Of a stretch of 64,000 bases of DNA, positions 1 to 9,975 are shown piece after piece; position 1 is the stretch's first letter; every line of letters starts with the position of its first letter. The DNA is from Pleurodeles waltl. Lineage: Eukaryota; Chordata; Amphibia; Caudata; Salamandridae. Both the position numbers and the translations under genes were made by a program. The notes beneath the pieces were generated by a model. That model was not told the DNA's origin. It did not search any database and worked only from the letters and a program-made list of their open reading frames with translations. The stretch covers positions 845,693,978 through 845,757,977 of the forward strand of contig NC_090437.1 in the NCBI RefSeq assembly GCF_031143425.1. The letters are read 5' to 3'.

Positions 1-371
1 GGAAAGTGGGACAGAGCTGAAAATTCTATCTTCCAAAGGTGCTTTGCTGCTGGAATGGACTTTACATCATCTCTAAGCTATCACAATTACTGGCATAATA
101 TCAGTATGTTTGAAAGGAAAATCAGTTTTTGAAGTAGGTACAGTTTTAATTGTACATGTGTACTAAAATAGCAACCAATATTCTACCAGTTCCCTTAAAA
201 TATCAGTGTTGGCTTAATGTGACTAATCAGTCACTTGATATATATTTTTATTTGCACAAGTCGCATTTATAAGTTTGAAGGCAGGCCCAAAGTCTCCATA
301 ATCACACTTTCATGTTTTTATAATATAGCCACATTCTGAAGGTCATTAAGAGTTCAGCAGATGATTTTTAC
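1..371. other. Unassigned AT-rich sequence
   Basis: Nothing recognisable: no reading frame with family resemblance, no tandem array and no inverted repeat was seen. The block is AT-rich and ends where a GC-rich, palindrome-bearing repeat begins. Confidence 0.4.
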
Positions 372-900
372 CACCCGCCGAAGTTCCTTCAGGGAGGTTG
401 CTGCCACGCAGGCTACCTCCCCCCTGCCCCATTAAGAGTTTCCCAGTCCTCTGTTTCCGCCCGCCAGCCTCACCAGCTCGTATTCGAACCGGCGGCAATG
501 CTGTAACCCGCAGGGTGCTCCAGCAAACTCACAATGTTCACTGTCTGCAAAGCAGACTGTGAACATTGCAAGGGTGCTGGCCAGGGGGATCCCAGCACTG
601 CCCATGCCAAGTGCACCCATTCTCTGCCAGCATTTTCATGGTGGTGGTACTACCATGAAGCCACTGATGGAAAAGGAGATCGTAATCCCCAGGGCAGCGC
701 TGCTTGCAGCGCTTCCCTAGTGGATTGGACCCCCCCACCTCTAGATCACTGGGATTTCTGATCCTGGTGGAGCTGGCGGTTCCCTGGTGGACCGACTGCC
801 AGAGTTGTAATGTGGCGCTCGGACCGCCACATTGGGCGTGATTCGACTGCCATCCAGGAGTCCGATGGTCTAGTGACCGCCAGACTCGTTTTGAGGCCCT
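372..900. mobile_element. MITE-like palindromic repeat
   Basis: A GC-rich island in AT-rich flanks, full of CCGCC and GGCGG motifs at both ends, without a plausible gene; open frames on both strands are by-products of its base composition. At 533-568 there is a near-perfect hairpin: the left arm AATGTTCACTGTCTGC pairs with GCAGACTGTGAACATT over 16 bases with one mismatch and a 4-base loop. GCGGT/ACCGC-rich ends and a central hairpin are typical of non-autonomous PIF/Harbinger-type elements, and other blocks in this window share this style. Exact ends and target duplication could not be fixed, so the family assignment is an inference. Confidence 0.45.
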
Positions 901-1432
901 CTGTGTATAAAACTTGTTTGTAAGAATCGTACAGTGTTCCTTTGAAAGAAATTGGGTTATTGGTTGCAGGAGGTGGAAGCCCCTCTCAGGCAACAAACAC
1001 AATCCTTGTCAGAGTGAACCACAAAAGTTACTTAACTAACCTCTGCTTAACCCTCTAGTACTTTGACACCAAAGCAGTCAGGCTTAGCTTAGAGAATATG
1101 TGTAAAGTATTTATGCAGCATGCAAACAGTAATATATTTTAAACACAACACAAAATAAATCCAAAACCAATTTAAATAAATACAGTAAATGCTACTAAAT
1201 AAAATGACACCACATCTAATTAAATCCAAGCAGTAGAACCAGGGTTATGATTTTTTAGAGATTGTAGTGCAAAATAGCACCTAAAAAAACAAAGCGCCAA
1301 CTGCGGATATCAGACTGTGTGAGACTAGGAAACATTCACAATTTAAGGCTGAGTGCAATGGTCCCCAGTTTGGATACAGTCACCAGGTTACTTTCAGACA
1401 GCAAAATTTGTGAAGATTTCCTAGACAAGATA
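901..1432. other. Unassigned spacer
   Basis: AT-rich sequence between two GC-rich repeat blocks. It holds A-rich runs around 1140-1210 but no coding signal, tandem repeat or terminal repeat that could be supported. Confidence 0.35.
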
Positions 1433-1640
1433 GAGGGGCTGATTACGACTTTGACGGTCTGACTGCAAGGCCACTGCGGTGGTGGCCACCAATAGACCGC
1501 AATGTTCGAGGTCATAAAGGGCGCAGGATTACGAGTTACTTAGCAAAGCCTGCCAAAAGACAGCCAAATGCCCTGGAAGAAGGGAAAGAGGCAGTCCGAG
1601 GCCCTGGGACCGCTAGCCCAACAACCAACCACCGAGTCTA
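1433..1640 (+). mobile_element. Harbinger-like terminal/subterminal region
   Basis: The block starts with GGGGCTGATTACGACTTTGA and continues with GCGGT/ACCGC motifs. A related ending, in opposite orientation, lies near 17830-17850 (ATAATGAGGGCC), at the far side of a block with Harbinger MYB-like and transposase genes. It lies about 600 bases upstream of a MYB-like exon, which is where an element end would be expected. Reading it as the left end of a PIF/Harbinger element is inference; no matching right end or 3-bp target duplication was identified. Confidence 0.4.
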
Positions 1641-2058
1641 TTACAGCTCAGAAATCATCATGGCAGTCTACCAATGGCGGTGAGAACCATGGTGCTCGTG
1701 GTCCCGACAGTAATACAAAACACCACATTGGATAGATTTGAAAACAACACAACTGACACGCGTACACACACTGAACACACCCACCAACCACACTATAAAA
1801 CACACCCCTTCACACACCACAATCCTTTGCCTCTACAACACAGAACACAACAAATTTAGTGCAAGCAGTATGATAGGCACCACTCCATCTTACATAAGCC
1901 ACACATGTCACATCCAGACTGCACTCTCCAAACACATATTTGCACACTATCACACACTTCACTGCATGTCACCCGCTCATCACAAACCACCTCCAAATTT
2001 TTATCTACCCATTCCCTCACTTTATAAACACCACCATGTCATTACAAAAACCCCATGA

Positions 2059-2514
2059 TTCACCGATGAGGAGTTAAGGGTCACAGTGGATGAGATCATT
2101 AGAGTAGAGCCACATATATTTGGAGCCCAGGTCCAGCAGACCACTATTGCTAGGAAAATGGGAATGTGGCACAGAATAGTAAAAATAGTGAATTCTGTAG
2201 GCAGCTACCAGTGCACAATGGATGACATCAGGAAGAGGTGGAATGACTTCAGGGGCAAAGTCTGTTTCATGGTATCCAGGCACCAGCTGGCGGTACACAA
2301 GACTGGTGGTGGTCCCCCTCCTCCTCTCCCACAGTTCACATCATGGGAGGAGAACTCCCTGAGGACTTTGACAGGAATACCTGGGGGAGTCAAGTCAGGT
2401 AAGTCTCAAATACAAAATGTGTCCTCCAAATGTATTGTCATACATGCCCACTGCTCACCTTTACCCTCCTACAATGTCACCCAACTTAAAAACCCAGTGC
2501 CCACCTGTCCATAG
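2059..2514 (+). pseudogene. Harbinger MYB/SANT-like DNA-binding protein, exon 1
   Basis: The frame reads through a MYB/SANT-like trihelix domain typical of the second gene of PIF/Harbinger transposons, the accessory protein that binds element ends and helps bring the transposase to DNA and the nucleus. Visible hallmarks are FTDEELRVTVDEI near the start, IARKMGMWHRIVKIVN in the middle and MDDIRKRWNDFRGKV as the third-helix segment. A good splice donor, GTAAGT, starts at 2399, so the true exon probably ends at 2398 and the residues after it are intron read-through. A stop codon lies directly upstream of the domain at 2056 and no start codon is seen in frame before the domain, so the gene is broken at its 5' end or its start has been lost. 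No transposase was found nearby. Confidence 0.72.
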
Positions 2515-2756
2515 ACCCCTGCCTGGCCTCCAACATTTTAATGAGGCCCACCTGGGGGGGATAACATACCAGTAAAGCGGGTGTACCAGAGGAATTGACA
2601 ACACCACAACTCTCAGCAGGCACTGTGCTATTGTCATCAATACCAGAACACAGTACCCTTTGAAAAAATTCCCACATTTAACAACTCCACATTGAACTGT
2701 ACCAAACTAAGGGGCATTTAAATTGATACTGAATGGGTATGACAGGCCATTACAGT

Positions 2757-3245
2757 AATGCTAAGGCCAGAAGGCACTCAAAATGTCACTCCACTCAGCC
2801 ACAACTGTGTACTCACCTACTATGACCCTTCTCCCTCTACTCAGCTACTGAACTGCATACACCTGATGGGATCCCATCTGTATACTGTGTGGGGAGGACA
2901 GGCAAAGAAAGCAATGCAAGGTCAGGAGGCATTGGGAATGTCACTCTACTCAGCCACAACTGTGTACTCACTTACTATGACCCTCATCCCTCTAATCAGC
3001 TACTGAATTGTATTCACCTCAGTGGATCCCATCTGTATTTTGTGTAAGGAGGACAGGCAATGACAGCAATGCTAAGGCCAGAAGGCACTGGAAATGTCAC
3101 TCCACTTAGCCACAACTGTGTACTCACCTACTATGACCCTTCTCCCTCTACTCAGCTACTGAACTATACCCACCTGAGGGGATCCCATCTGTATACTGTG
3201 TGGGGAGGGCAGGGAAAAACAGCAATACTAAGACCAAAAGGCACT
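2757..3245. repeat. ~155-bp tandem repeat, about three units plus a partial
   Basis: Unit starts, recognised by AATGCTAAGGCCAGAAGGCA or close variants, fall near 2757, 2912, 3068 and 3223, giving spacings of 155-156 bases. Each unit also holds CACAACTGTGTACTCACCTA and a GATCCCATCTGTAT segment. Units differ by scattered substitutions. The array follows the MYB-like exon of a Harbinger remnant and may be an internal satellite of that element; open frames across it only reflect the repeated unit. Confidence 0.8.
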
Positions 3246-4200
3246 GTCTACCCAAAGTAAAATACCTGCCCAATGTGCATCTGTACAAACATCATCCCAC
3301 ATCCACTCATAATGAAAATTAACACACCTGAGAGAATGACTCATGTATGCTGTTTGTAATAGTTGGTGTAACATAAATTGAAATCTCAGGAGGGCCATTT
3401 ACTGAAATTCCATACACCAGGCCAGTGTCTACAATGACATTGTTTTGCTGTCTGTCAACTCACTAATGATGTTTACCTGTCTGGGAGGGACCTACTTACA
3501 GGTCCTGGTACACTCTGTGATGTGTCAAATCAAGTAGATCTGTCTTGAATAGATAATCCAAGATGAAATAAGAACAGCCCAACCTGCATGCAAAATCACT
3601 GACAGAAAAACAAAGGTATGAAGATGCCGCAGTGAAATGCATGTGGCTGTTTACAAATACACAATGTACTGACCACTTGATGACAAGTTACATGTTCAAC
3701 TATGTGGTCCTGTGTCTGCAAGCATAACAGTCTATTAGGTCCTAGGATGAGTTAAGCCACACCATTCCCAGCCACTGACTACACTGCACTGCTGAAATAA
3801 TATATGTACAGTTACCCAAGTACCAAGATACTCAAGCAACCTGTAACAAGATGACTTAAAATAGAATTTATCATCACCTCAAATGTTAGGTCCACACAGT
3901 TAAGGTGTGCCTCTCACATAAAGGGAGAAATGCAAAGCCAATGTGTATTTGCCATGTAACAAATGTCACTGTAAACTGTTGGAGGTAAATGTTACAATAC
4001 AACCTGTAACATGATGTCCATCACTTCAACAGGTCTATCAAACACAATGAATACTCTATCTATGTCGAATAGTGATTGTTTTCAAAATGTTTTGGAATGT
4101 ACAATGTGAAAATAATTTGATGTTAATGAGGTACATGGGAGAATGTCAATGTAAGGAGGGACAGATCACAGGCTCGGTCAGGCTGGGGATCACCACCAAC
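3246..4200. other. Unassigned spacer
   Basis: Moderately AT-rich sequence with no recognised gene. It may be internal, non-coding sequence of the Harbinger remnant that starts near 1.43 kb, but no feature in it supports that. Confidence 0.3.
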
Positions 4201-4740
4201 AGAAAAACACAACTAGCCTGTCACCTAAAAACTTTTTATTTGCAATGTACAGCCTATAGACTGCAAATATGTCTACACTACAATGCTCCAGTAACCTTTG
4301 TATGTTTAAGTGAATTTATAAAGTTTTTTAAATTCCATTTCCAAACTATAACATCCCTGTAACCTTTGTTTTTTCCAATGAATTTCAGTTTTTTTAACGT
4401 AAAGTAATTTTAACTACTTTACATTAATCCAACCACCGCTGAACATTGCCTTCATCTGTGAGCTGCGTGGCAGCAGGGCCTAGCCTGTGACCTGCAGCAA
4501 GGCCTTGCAACCAATCCACTATAACCACCCAATCCTGTGCCAACCGTGGCCTTTGGCCGTGCATGGTCGGGATTGGCTTCAGGGCCTGGCCTGATGCTAG
4601 GCCCTGAGGCCAACTCCCTATAACCACCCAACATCACGCCACACACAACCTTTGGCCATGCACAGTAAGGATTGGCCGCAGGGGCCTGGCCTATGGCCAG
4701 GTCCTGCAGCCTACCCCACAGCACTTATGAAGTCCTTCTT
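4201..4740 (-). repeat. Dispersed repeat with ~99-bp GC-rich direct repeats
   Basis: The A/T-rich part (about 4330-4430) contains TGTAACCTTTGTTTTTTCCA and an AATTTCAGTTTTTTTAAC stretch. Its reverse complement recurs near 9840-9930 and 18070-18260, so this is a dispersed family. The GC-rich part has a direct repeat: CTATAACCACCC occurs at 4519 and again at 4618, a 99-base step, each followed by a GGCCNNNGGCC-rich segment with CTTTGGCCNTGCA. The 9690-9840 block carries the reverse complement of the same GC-rich motif (CGGCCAAAGGCCATGCACAG), confirming that the two parts travel together. Confidence 0.6.
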
Positions 4741-5139
4741 TGTTTGGTGGAGATGTGACCATATTCCTATTCATCAACAATGCATTCCCAAAATTGGTGG
4801 GAAACGTACTCGGGGGTCCTTTTAGTAAGCTCTCCATCTTTCAGGGAAAATGAGGGGGAAGATGTTGCCTATCACTAATATATATGGAGTGGGGCCAAAT
4901 GGGTGGGTCTTCTAAGCAAGTTTACATACTTCTAGTTTTTAAGAGTTTAGAACAAGATCTCTGGTCTCAGCAGCAGATGACTAGAAAGAATCCACTAATC
5001 AAAGAAATTACATGAGATATTGCACTTGATAAAATCAAAGATACAAACATCTCCATCAAGCATAACAGATAATTGTTTATAGTGGAAATGCAGAAAAAAC
5101 ACTCTTGCTTTGCCTTGCCCATGCATACTAAGTTAGGAT

Positions 5140-5340
5140 GGTTAGAGGGACATGGGTGAGCCTCAAGGCCCTCGTGGTCGCAACCAGCTCCCCGTCTCCT
5201 GTGGGAGCCAGCATAGCTCCTGCGGGACCCATCATTGCTCCCACATGCAGGGAGCTGCTGGAAATGAAGTTCCCTGCATGCAAGAGCAATATTTTCATCT
5301 CTTTCTCTGCCCGCAAATTAGCAGGCAGGGAAAGAGATGA
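5140..5340 (+). repeat. Dispersed repeat, copy in inverted orientation at 8.85 kb
   Basis: The segment holds CACATGCAGGGAGCTG near 5240 and a short inverted pair (TCATCTCTTTC near 5298 facing GAAAGAGATGA near 5330). A diverged reverse-complement copy is at about 8850-8985, with the same order of GAGCCTCAAGGCC, GGAGCCAGC and CATGCAGGGAGCTG motifs. The two copies flank about 3.5 kb of further repeats. Family unknown. Confidence 0.5.
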
Positions 5341-5349
5341 AAACTCCAC

Positions 5350-5600
5350 TTTCTGTCACGCCGCGGCCGCCGCGGCTCCTACCGCGGCCGCGGGCTCGGG
5401 ATGCCGCGGCCTGTGTGCGAGCCTCGGGAGAGGCCGCGGCTGGCGCACAGGCCGCGGGAGAAGCCGCGGCTTCCGCGCAAGCCGCGGGAAGATCAAGAGG
5501 CCTCGTCAGGGGTCGCGGCACTCGCCGTGCCCCTTTCTTTAAGTTCTGCCGCAAAGGCAGACGCGGCAGGGCTTGAGACCCTGAGTGGGTTTCAGGCCTG
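5350..5600. repeat. CpG-rich region with 30-bp minisatellite
   Basis: An isolated, very GC- and CpG-rich patch. Three head-to-tail 30-base units, each starting GCCGCGGC, occupy 5403-5432, 5433-5462 and 5463-5492, preceded by a looser CCGCGG-rich stretch from about 5358. The open frames here translate to Ala/Arg/Pro-rich strings with no family resemblance and are treated as composition artefacts. Clustering next to the TATA-containing block downstream makes a CpG-island-like role conceivable, but that is speculation. Confidence 0.65.
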
Positions 5601-5689
5601 ACCGCGCATAGCGCATTTAGTGCGCTTTACATCAAGTCTTCCTGTACTAATGAATTAAACATCTGCTCACCACTTACCAATGTCTCCAG

Positions 5690-6250
5690 GCAAAAGCCGA
5701 ACCCTTGCACATGGTGGTGTTTCTATGCCTGCCTTTTCCTTTCCCAGCATGCTTCCCACTTCCTCTCTTCCCAGCATGCATTGTTTTTCTTTGTTTAGAC
5801 GCATGTACCTGATTCACTATTATACTCTTTTCCCCAATCCAAGATGGTGGTGTTTCTACTTCCTGTTTCCTACTTCCTGTCTAGAGGTATATAAGGGGAA
5901 TTCAGCTGCTTGTTCATTGCGTTTCAACACTCCTTGGTGGTAGTCACGCTCTGAATGGTTTCTTCCTGTGAATCCAGTATTTCCTGGCCTGTCTTCGTTT
6001 CCAGTCTTCCTGTACTCCGGATCTTCAGCTCTAACGCCTTGGTGTCCTCCTTCTGTTTCAGGGAGTTCCTGTTGGAGGTTTTTTACCCTACTGGGTTTTT
6101 TTCTCTGGGACTCCTTCTGGAAGGCACGGACTGTAGTGGCTTGCTATTGTCAAACAGCACCGTGGCTAAAGGAAGGGGTCGCCCCTACCTCGGCCAGAGC
6201 AGAACCTGCCGGAACCGGGGTCGTTCCCTAACTCTTCTCAACTTCGACGG
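5690..6250 (+). promoter_or_regulatory. Promoter-like block, possible retroelement LTR or 5' region
   Basis: A TATA box (TATATAAG) lies at 5888-5895, preceded by repeated CTTCCCAGCATGC and ACTTCCTGT motifs (the latter is an ETS-type site) and followed by a pyrimidine-rich leader. A candidate splice donor GTAAGC lies at 6250. An open frame from 5955 to 6428 crosses this block, but its translation resembles nothing recognised. The arrangement resembles a solo LTR or the 5' end of a retroelement. No paired copy, primer-binding site or target duplication was found, so this is tentative. Confidence 0.3.
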
Positions 6251-6950
6251 TAAGCCCATTGAAAACCGTGACACTTACAGCAAGTGGGAGAATTTTCACA
6301 GCTCCCGCTTGCTGGAAACAGAATGTTTGCTTTTGCTTGGTGGGACCTACCACAGCTCCCGCCAAGCAAAAGTAAACAGCTATCTCCAAAGGGTCTGCAC
6401 CTCGGGAGGTAGCAGGAGCCAGCCCTAGGGAGTGGTGGCCCCCAGGGTCATATATGGCTCCAGGAGGGGGGCACATGGCCCCCATCCTTCTTTGTTAATA
6501 TCTATTTGGCTTCAGGGAGGTGATGGTGGTCCCAGAGGCCGGGGTCCGCACAGATCCCCTCGTTAATTGTTAATGTAAACCTGGTGAGGTAGTGATCCCT
6601 GGGGTCCATTGGAATCCACGCAGCCCCCAACAATCTTTTACATTTAGCCCCGGGGAGGTGGTTGTCCCCGGGGCCTTGGGGGTCAGTGCAGCCTCCGTAC
6701 ATTTATAAATTGCAGCCCCAGGGAGTTGGTGGTTCCTTAGGGGGTCTGAGTGGCAACCTCAAAAACTCCTTTAAAAAAAGCCCCAGGGAAATGATGGACC
6801 CTGGTGCCCGGGGTGGTCTGAGCTGCCCCCTGCATGCTTTTAAAACTTAGCCTTGGGGAATTGGTGGTGCCCAGCGCTTTTAACAGCCCTTGGAGGGGGG
6901 CCTCATGCACCCCCTCCTTAATAATAAAAATATATATGCTCTCAGAACCT
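6251..6950. repeat. GC-rich dispersed repeat with GGGGAGGTGGTG motifs
   Basis: Variants of CCCNGGGGAGGTGGTG followed by a GGGGTC segment recur about every 80-110 bases between 6410 and 6900. An imperfect hairpin spans about 6326-6379 (TTGCTTTTGCTTGGTGGGA against TCCCGCCAAGCAAAAGTAAA); a second copy of this hairpin is at about 8748-8797. Related G-rich blocks occur at 11.1-11.46 kb and 17.87-18.06 kb. No coding signal. Confidence 0.5.
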
Positions 6951-7104
6951 GGCCCATACAGGGCAAAATTTAAAGTGAAAATTCACACATATATGCACAT
7001 TTCACCCTGAGTTTAAAAAAAGGCTTTTTTGCCATGGCCGGTGCCAGGGGGACCCCTGCACCAAAACTAGGGGGTTAGTTTAAAGTCTAGTCTCAGAATG
7101 GCTC

Positions 7105-7640
7105 AAAATGACTGCCAACACTTCCTTGATGAAGTGTTGGCAGCTAATCAGAGCACGAGATTGGGCGAAGTGTCTGCACTCCTAGATATACAAATTTGGT
7201 TTTCCTTTGATATCTCCAAAACTACTGAACAGGTTTACACCAAATAAAGAAAATGTGCTCTCCTGACCAAAATGCACCTCTCTGCCAAATTTGGTTTAAT
7301 TCCTTCTAGCGGTTTGGGCTGAAGTCATGTTCAAATTCCCTATAGGAATTAAAATGGGAAACACACTTTTTTTAACCCCCCTCCTTTTTTCTTTGCTCTT
7401 GCTTGACGGATCACCCCAAAACTATCCATGCACAAGAAAGGTAGCTCCAAGTCCAGAAAAAAAGCTCTTTTTGTCATTTGGTGTAAATATGTTCAGTAGT
7501 TTTTGAGATATTAAAGAAAATCCAAATTTGAATATATAGGGATGCGAAGTATTCATGACCCCTCCCAATCTTGTGCTGAGAACTGATTGGCTGCCAACAC
7601 TTCAACAAGGAAGTTCTGAGTTCCAGAAAAAAAGTAAAAC
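7105..7640. mobile_element. Foldback element with ~125-bp inverted arms
   Basis: The left arm (about 7125-7245) and right arm (about 7480-7620) are reverse complements with scattered mismatches: for example AAAACTACTGAACAGGTTTA near 7210 faces ATGTTCAGTAGTTTTTGAGA near 7488, and AAGTGTTGGCAGCTAATCAG faces CTGATTGGCTGCCAACACTT. About 235 bases of spacer contain TCCCTATAGGAATTAAAATG. The same family recurs at about 10690-10880, where the right-arm motif CTGATTGGCTGCCACCACTT is seen. No coding capacity; mobilised in trans if at all. Confidence 0.65.
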
Positions 7641-7963
7641 AATAAAAAAGGTGCCAGGGTAGAGTCACCGTGACCCTTAGCTCCAGTGGTGGGGTCCCAG
7701 AGGGAACCCCTCAGAGCAAAAAAGCATTTTTTTAAACTGCAGCCCCCGGTTGGGGCAGTACTGGGGTGCATTTATATTTTGAATGTGGGGAGGCACCCGG
7801 TCCCCTCGCAGCACAGGGTACCACCACCTCTCTGGGGCACATATTCAAATCTAATGCAGGGGGCTCTTGTCCTCCCCCCACAGCCCTGGGAACTGACACC
7901 TCCCTGGGGCAAATATGAAAAAAAAGAAAGGGGGGTCCGTTTTGGACCCCTACAGCCCCTGTC

Positions 7964-8528
7964 CATGACCCACCAGGTAAACTCGGTTGCCTCCTCCTGC
8001 TGGCACACACTCTGCAAACTTCAGAAGATCTTCAGATGTATCCCAGCAGACTGTCACAGGATGGTCACCCACGCTTTAGTCACAAGCAAGCTCGACTACT
8101 GCAACACCCTCTACAACAGCACCTCAACTAGAAACATCAAAAAACTACAACTCACCCAGAAAGCCACTGCCAGACTCATTATGGACCTCCCACGCTAGGA
8201 ACACATCTTTCAACACCTGAGGACCCTCCACTGGCTACCGGTCGAGAAGCGAATCACCTTCAAGCTACTCACCCACACGTACAAGCCCATACACAGTGCA
8301 GGACCAGCCTACCTGAACCACCATGTCTCCTTCCACACCCCTACTAGATCTGTCAACTCCACCCAGGAGGCCCTGGCCACCATCCCTCGCATCCCCAAAG
8401 CCACCAACGGAGGACGATCCTTCACTTACATTGCAGCAAAGAGCTGGAACAATGGCCCCTTGCACCTCAGACAAAGCCAATGGCTCCCAATCTTCAGGAA
8501 GAATCTCAAGATGTGGCTCTTCAGATGA
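7964..8528 (+). pseudogene. CR1/L2-like LINE, reverse-transcriptase C-terminal fragment
   Basis: The translation matches the end of the CR1/L2 group ORF2: ALVTSKLDYCNTLYNS, then KLQLTQKATARLIMDLP, then after one in-frame stop LRTLHWLPVEKRITFKLLTH and PAYLNHH, ending RKNLKMWLFR just before a stop. These are the thumb and C-terminal segments that follow the polymerase palm. A premature TAG lies at about 8196-8198, within the segment that normally reads R-(K/R)-(E/D)-H-I. Everything upstream (endonuclease, catalytic palm) is absent, the usual result of 5' truncation during insertion. The upstream extension of this frame to 7686 is foldback-repeat sequence, not LINE. Confidence 0.8.
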
Positions 8529-8589
8529 GGCCCCTCCCCTCAGCGACTTGAGACCGCCACGGGTGTTTAGCTGCAGTTTACAAAAAATG

Positions 8590-8990
8590 ATTGATTGTTT
8601 GAGGAACCATCACCTCCCCGGGGCTAACTGCAGAGTTGGTGGGGGGCCGTGTGACCCCCCTCAAGGAGCAATAGATGGCCCTGTGGATCGCCATCCCCAG
8701 GGCTGGCTCCTGCTACCCTGGTCCCTGGGTGCTGACCCCCAAGACATAGCTGTTTGCTTGGTGGGAGCAGACAGCTTCCACCAAGCAGAAGTAAACAAAC
8801 TCTGCTTTCTACAAGACAGAGCTGTCAAACAGCAAATATGCATGCGAGGAAGACAGTTGAAAACATTGCTTCCACATGCAGGGAGCTGTTATTTTAAACA
8901 ACTTCCTGCTTGTGAGAGTAATCCTGGCTCCCTCAGGACGTGGGGAGCCAGCTAGGACCGTGGGGGCCTTGAGGCTCCAGCCACTTTCCT
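8590..8990 (-). repeat. Inverted copies of the 5.1-kb and 6.3-kb repeats
   Basis: Contains a second copy of the TTTGCTTGGTGGGA/CCACCAAGCAGAAGTAAAC hairpin (about 8748-8797) and, at 8850-8985, the reverse complement of the 5140-5340 repeat. It follows directly after the LINE fragment, so the LINE fragment and the 7.1-kb foldback sit between two inverted copies of the same repeat family. Confidence 0.5.
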
Positions 8991-9036
8991 GTCACTCTCT
9001 CTCTCTCCCTCTCTCTCTCTTCCTCTCTTCCATCCC
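8990..9036. repeat. (CT)n microsatellite
   Basis: A run of CTCTCTCTCT with a few interruptions (CCC and TTC), continuing into TCTTCCATCCC. Simple repeat without coding value. Confidence 0.85.
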
Positions 9037-9107
9037 AGAATGAATGGAAGAGATAGTGAGAGTCATTGCAATGGTCTCTCCATGCAGTGACTTAAAACAA
9101 CAGTAAA

Positions 9108-9260
9108 GAGTCACCTGTGGCATAATGGTTAAGGTCACGGAGCCACACACTGAGATTAGAGGGTTCTAGTCCAGGTATGTCTGCAATCATTTCTCTACCT
9201 TAATTTGTTTTCAACTTCAAAAGATTACGGTTCATAATGAAAGGTAATCTCACTTTTTAA
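9108..9260 (+). mobile_element. tRNA-derived SINE (pol III type 2 promoter)
   Basis: An A box TGGCATAATGG at 9118-9128 fits the consensus TRGCNNARYNGG, and a B box GGTTCTAGTCC at 9162-9172 fits GGTTCRANNCC with one mismatch; their spacing of about 44 bases is right for a tRNA-type internal promoter. The rest does not fold as a functional tRNA, and no anticodon could be assigned, so this is best read as the head of a SINE or a tRNA pseudogene rather than a tRNA gene. The 3' end is not defined; the body may run into the T-rich stretch before 9260. Confidence 0.6.
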
Positions 9261-9339
9261 TTGACAAATACATTTTTCTGTTCAATTTATCAAGACATAT
9301 CTCATTCTAAGTATATCATTCACCAACACCTAAAAAACC

Positions 9340-9690
9340 CTGTATCTCTCTCACTCTCTCTCTCAATTTCTCTTTTTCAATCTTTCACCCACTCAGATCC
9401 TTACATACTGGCTCACAGACCCACTCAGACACTCATAAACCCACTCACAGATCCACTCAGACCCTCACACACCCATTTACAAACCCACTCAGACACTTAC
9501 ACACCCACTCACAGACCCAGTCAGACTCACACACCCACTCAAAGACTCACTGAATCCCTCATGCACCTACTCACAAACTAACACAGAAATTGATGCACCC
9601 ACTAAGACACTGATGCACCCATTCTCACAAACAGACAGACCCTCTCACAGCCACTCTCACCCCCAGATACACACTCTCCGACCTATTCTC
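9340..9690. repeat. CACACCCACTCACAGA-type tandem repeat
   Basis: Starts with a (TC)n stretch at 9340-9365 and continues as variable units of about 20-22 bases built from CCCACTCAGAC, CACTCACAGAC and ACACACCCACT. Open frames across it yield Thr/His/Pro/Ser-rich strings only. Confidence 0.75.
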
Positions 9691-9935
9691 ACACCCAGAG
9701 CGACAGGCTACGGCCAACTCCAGCTGCAGACAGCTGAAGGCCTGTGCGCAGCATGGGGTTCCGTGGTTAGGGGTTGGACAGACCCTGCAGGCAACCGCTG
9801 CAGCGCACGGCCAAAGGCCATGCACAGCGGTGGATAGATCAAGGTATAATAATGAAAATTACTTTACATTAAATAAAACATTAAAATTCACTGAAAAAAA
9901 CAAAGGTTGCAGGGGTGTTATATTTAGGAAATCGG
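9690..9935 (+). repeat. Inverted copy of the 4.2-4.7 kb repeat family
   Basis: CGGCCAAAGGCCATGCACAG near 9809 and the following AAATTACTTTACATTAA and AACAAAGGTTGCAGGG are the reverse complement of the ends of the 4201-4740 repeat, in the matching order. Confidence 0.55.
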
Positions 9936-9975
9936 ATTAAAGAAAACATAGCAAATCACTTAAAAATCCAAAAGT

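Noticed and set aside
538..1002. 154-codon frame on the minus strand
   Set aside because: It overlaps the palindromic MITE-like repeat and runs out into spacer; no domain seen.
5138..5601. Open frames over the CpG-rich block
   Set aside because: They mirror the 30-base GCCGCGG repeat on both strands and have no protein resemblance.
9108..9185. Functional tRNA gene
   Set aside because: A and B boxes are present but no complete cloverleaf or anticodon loop could be drawn, so it is listed as a SINE.
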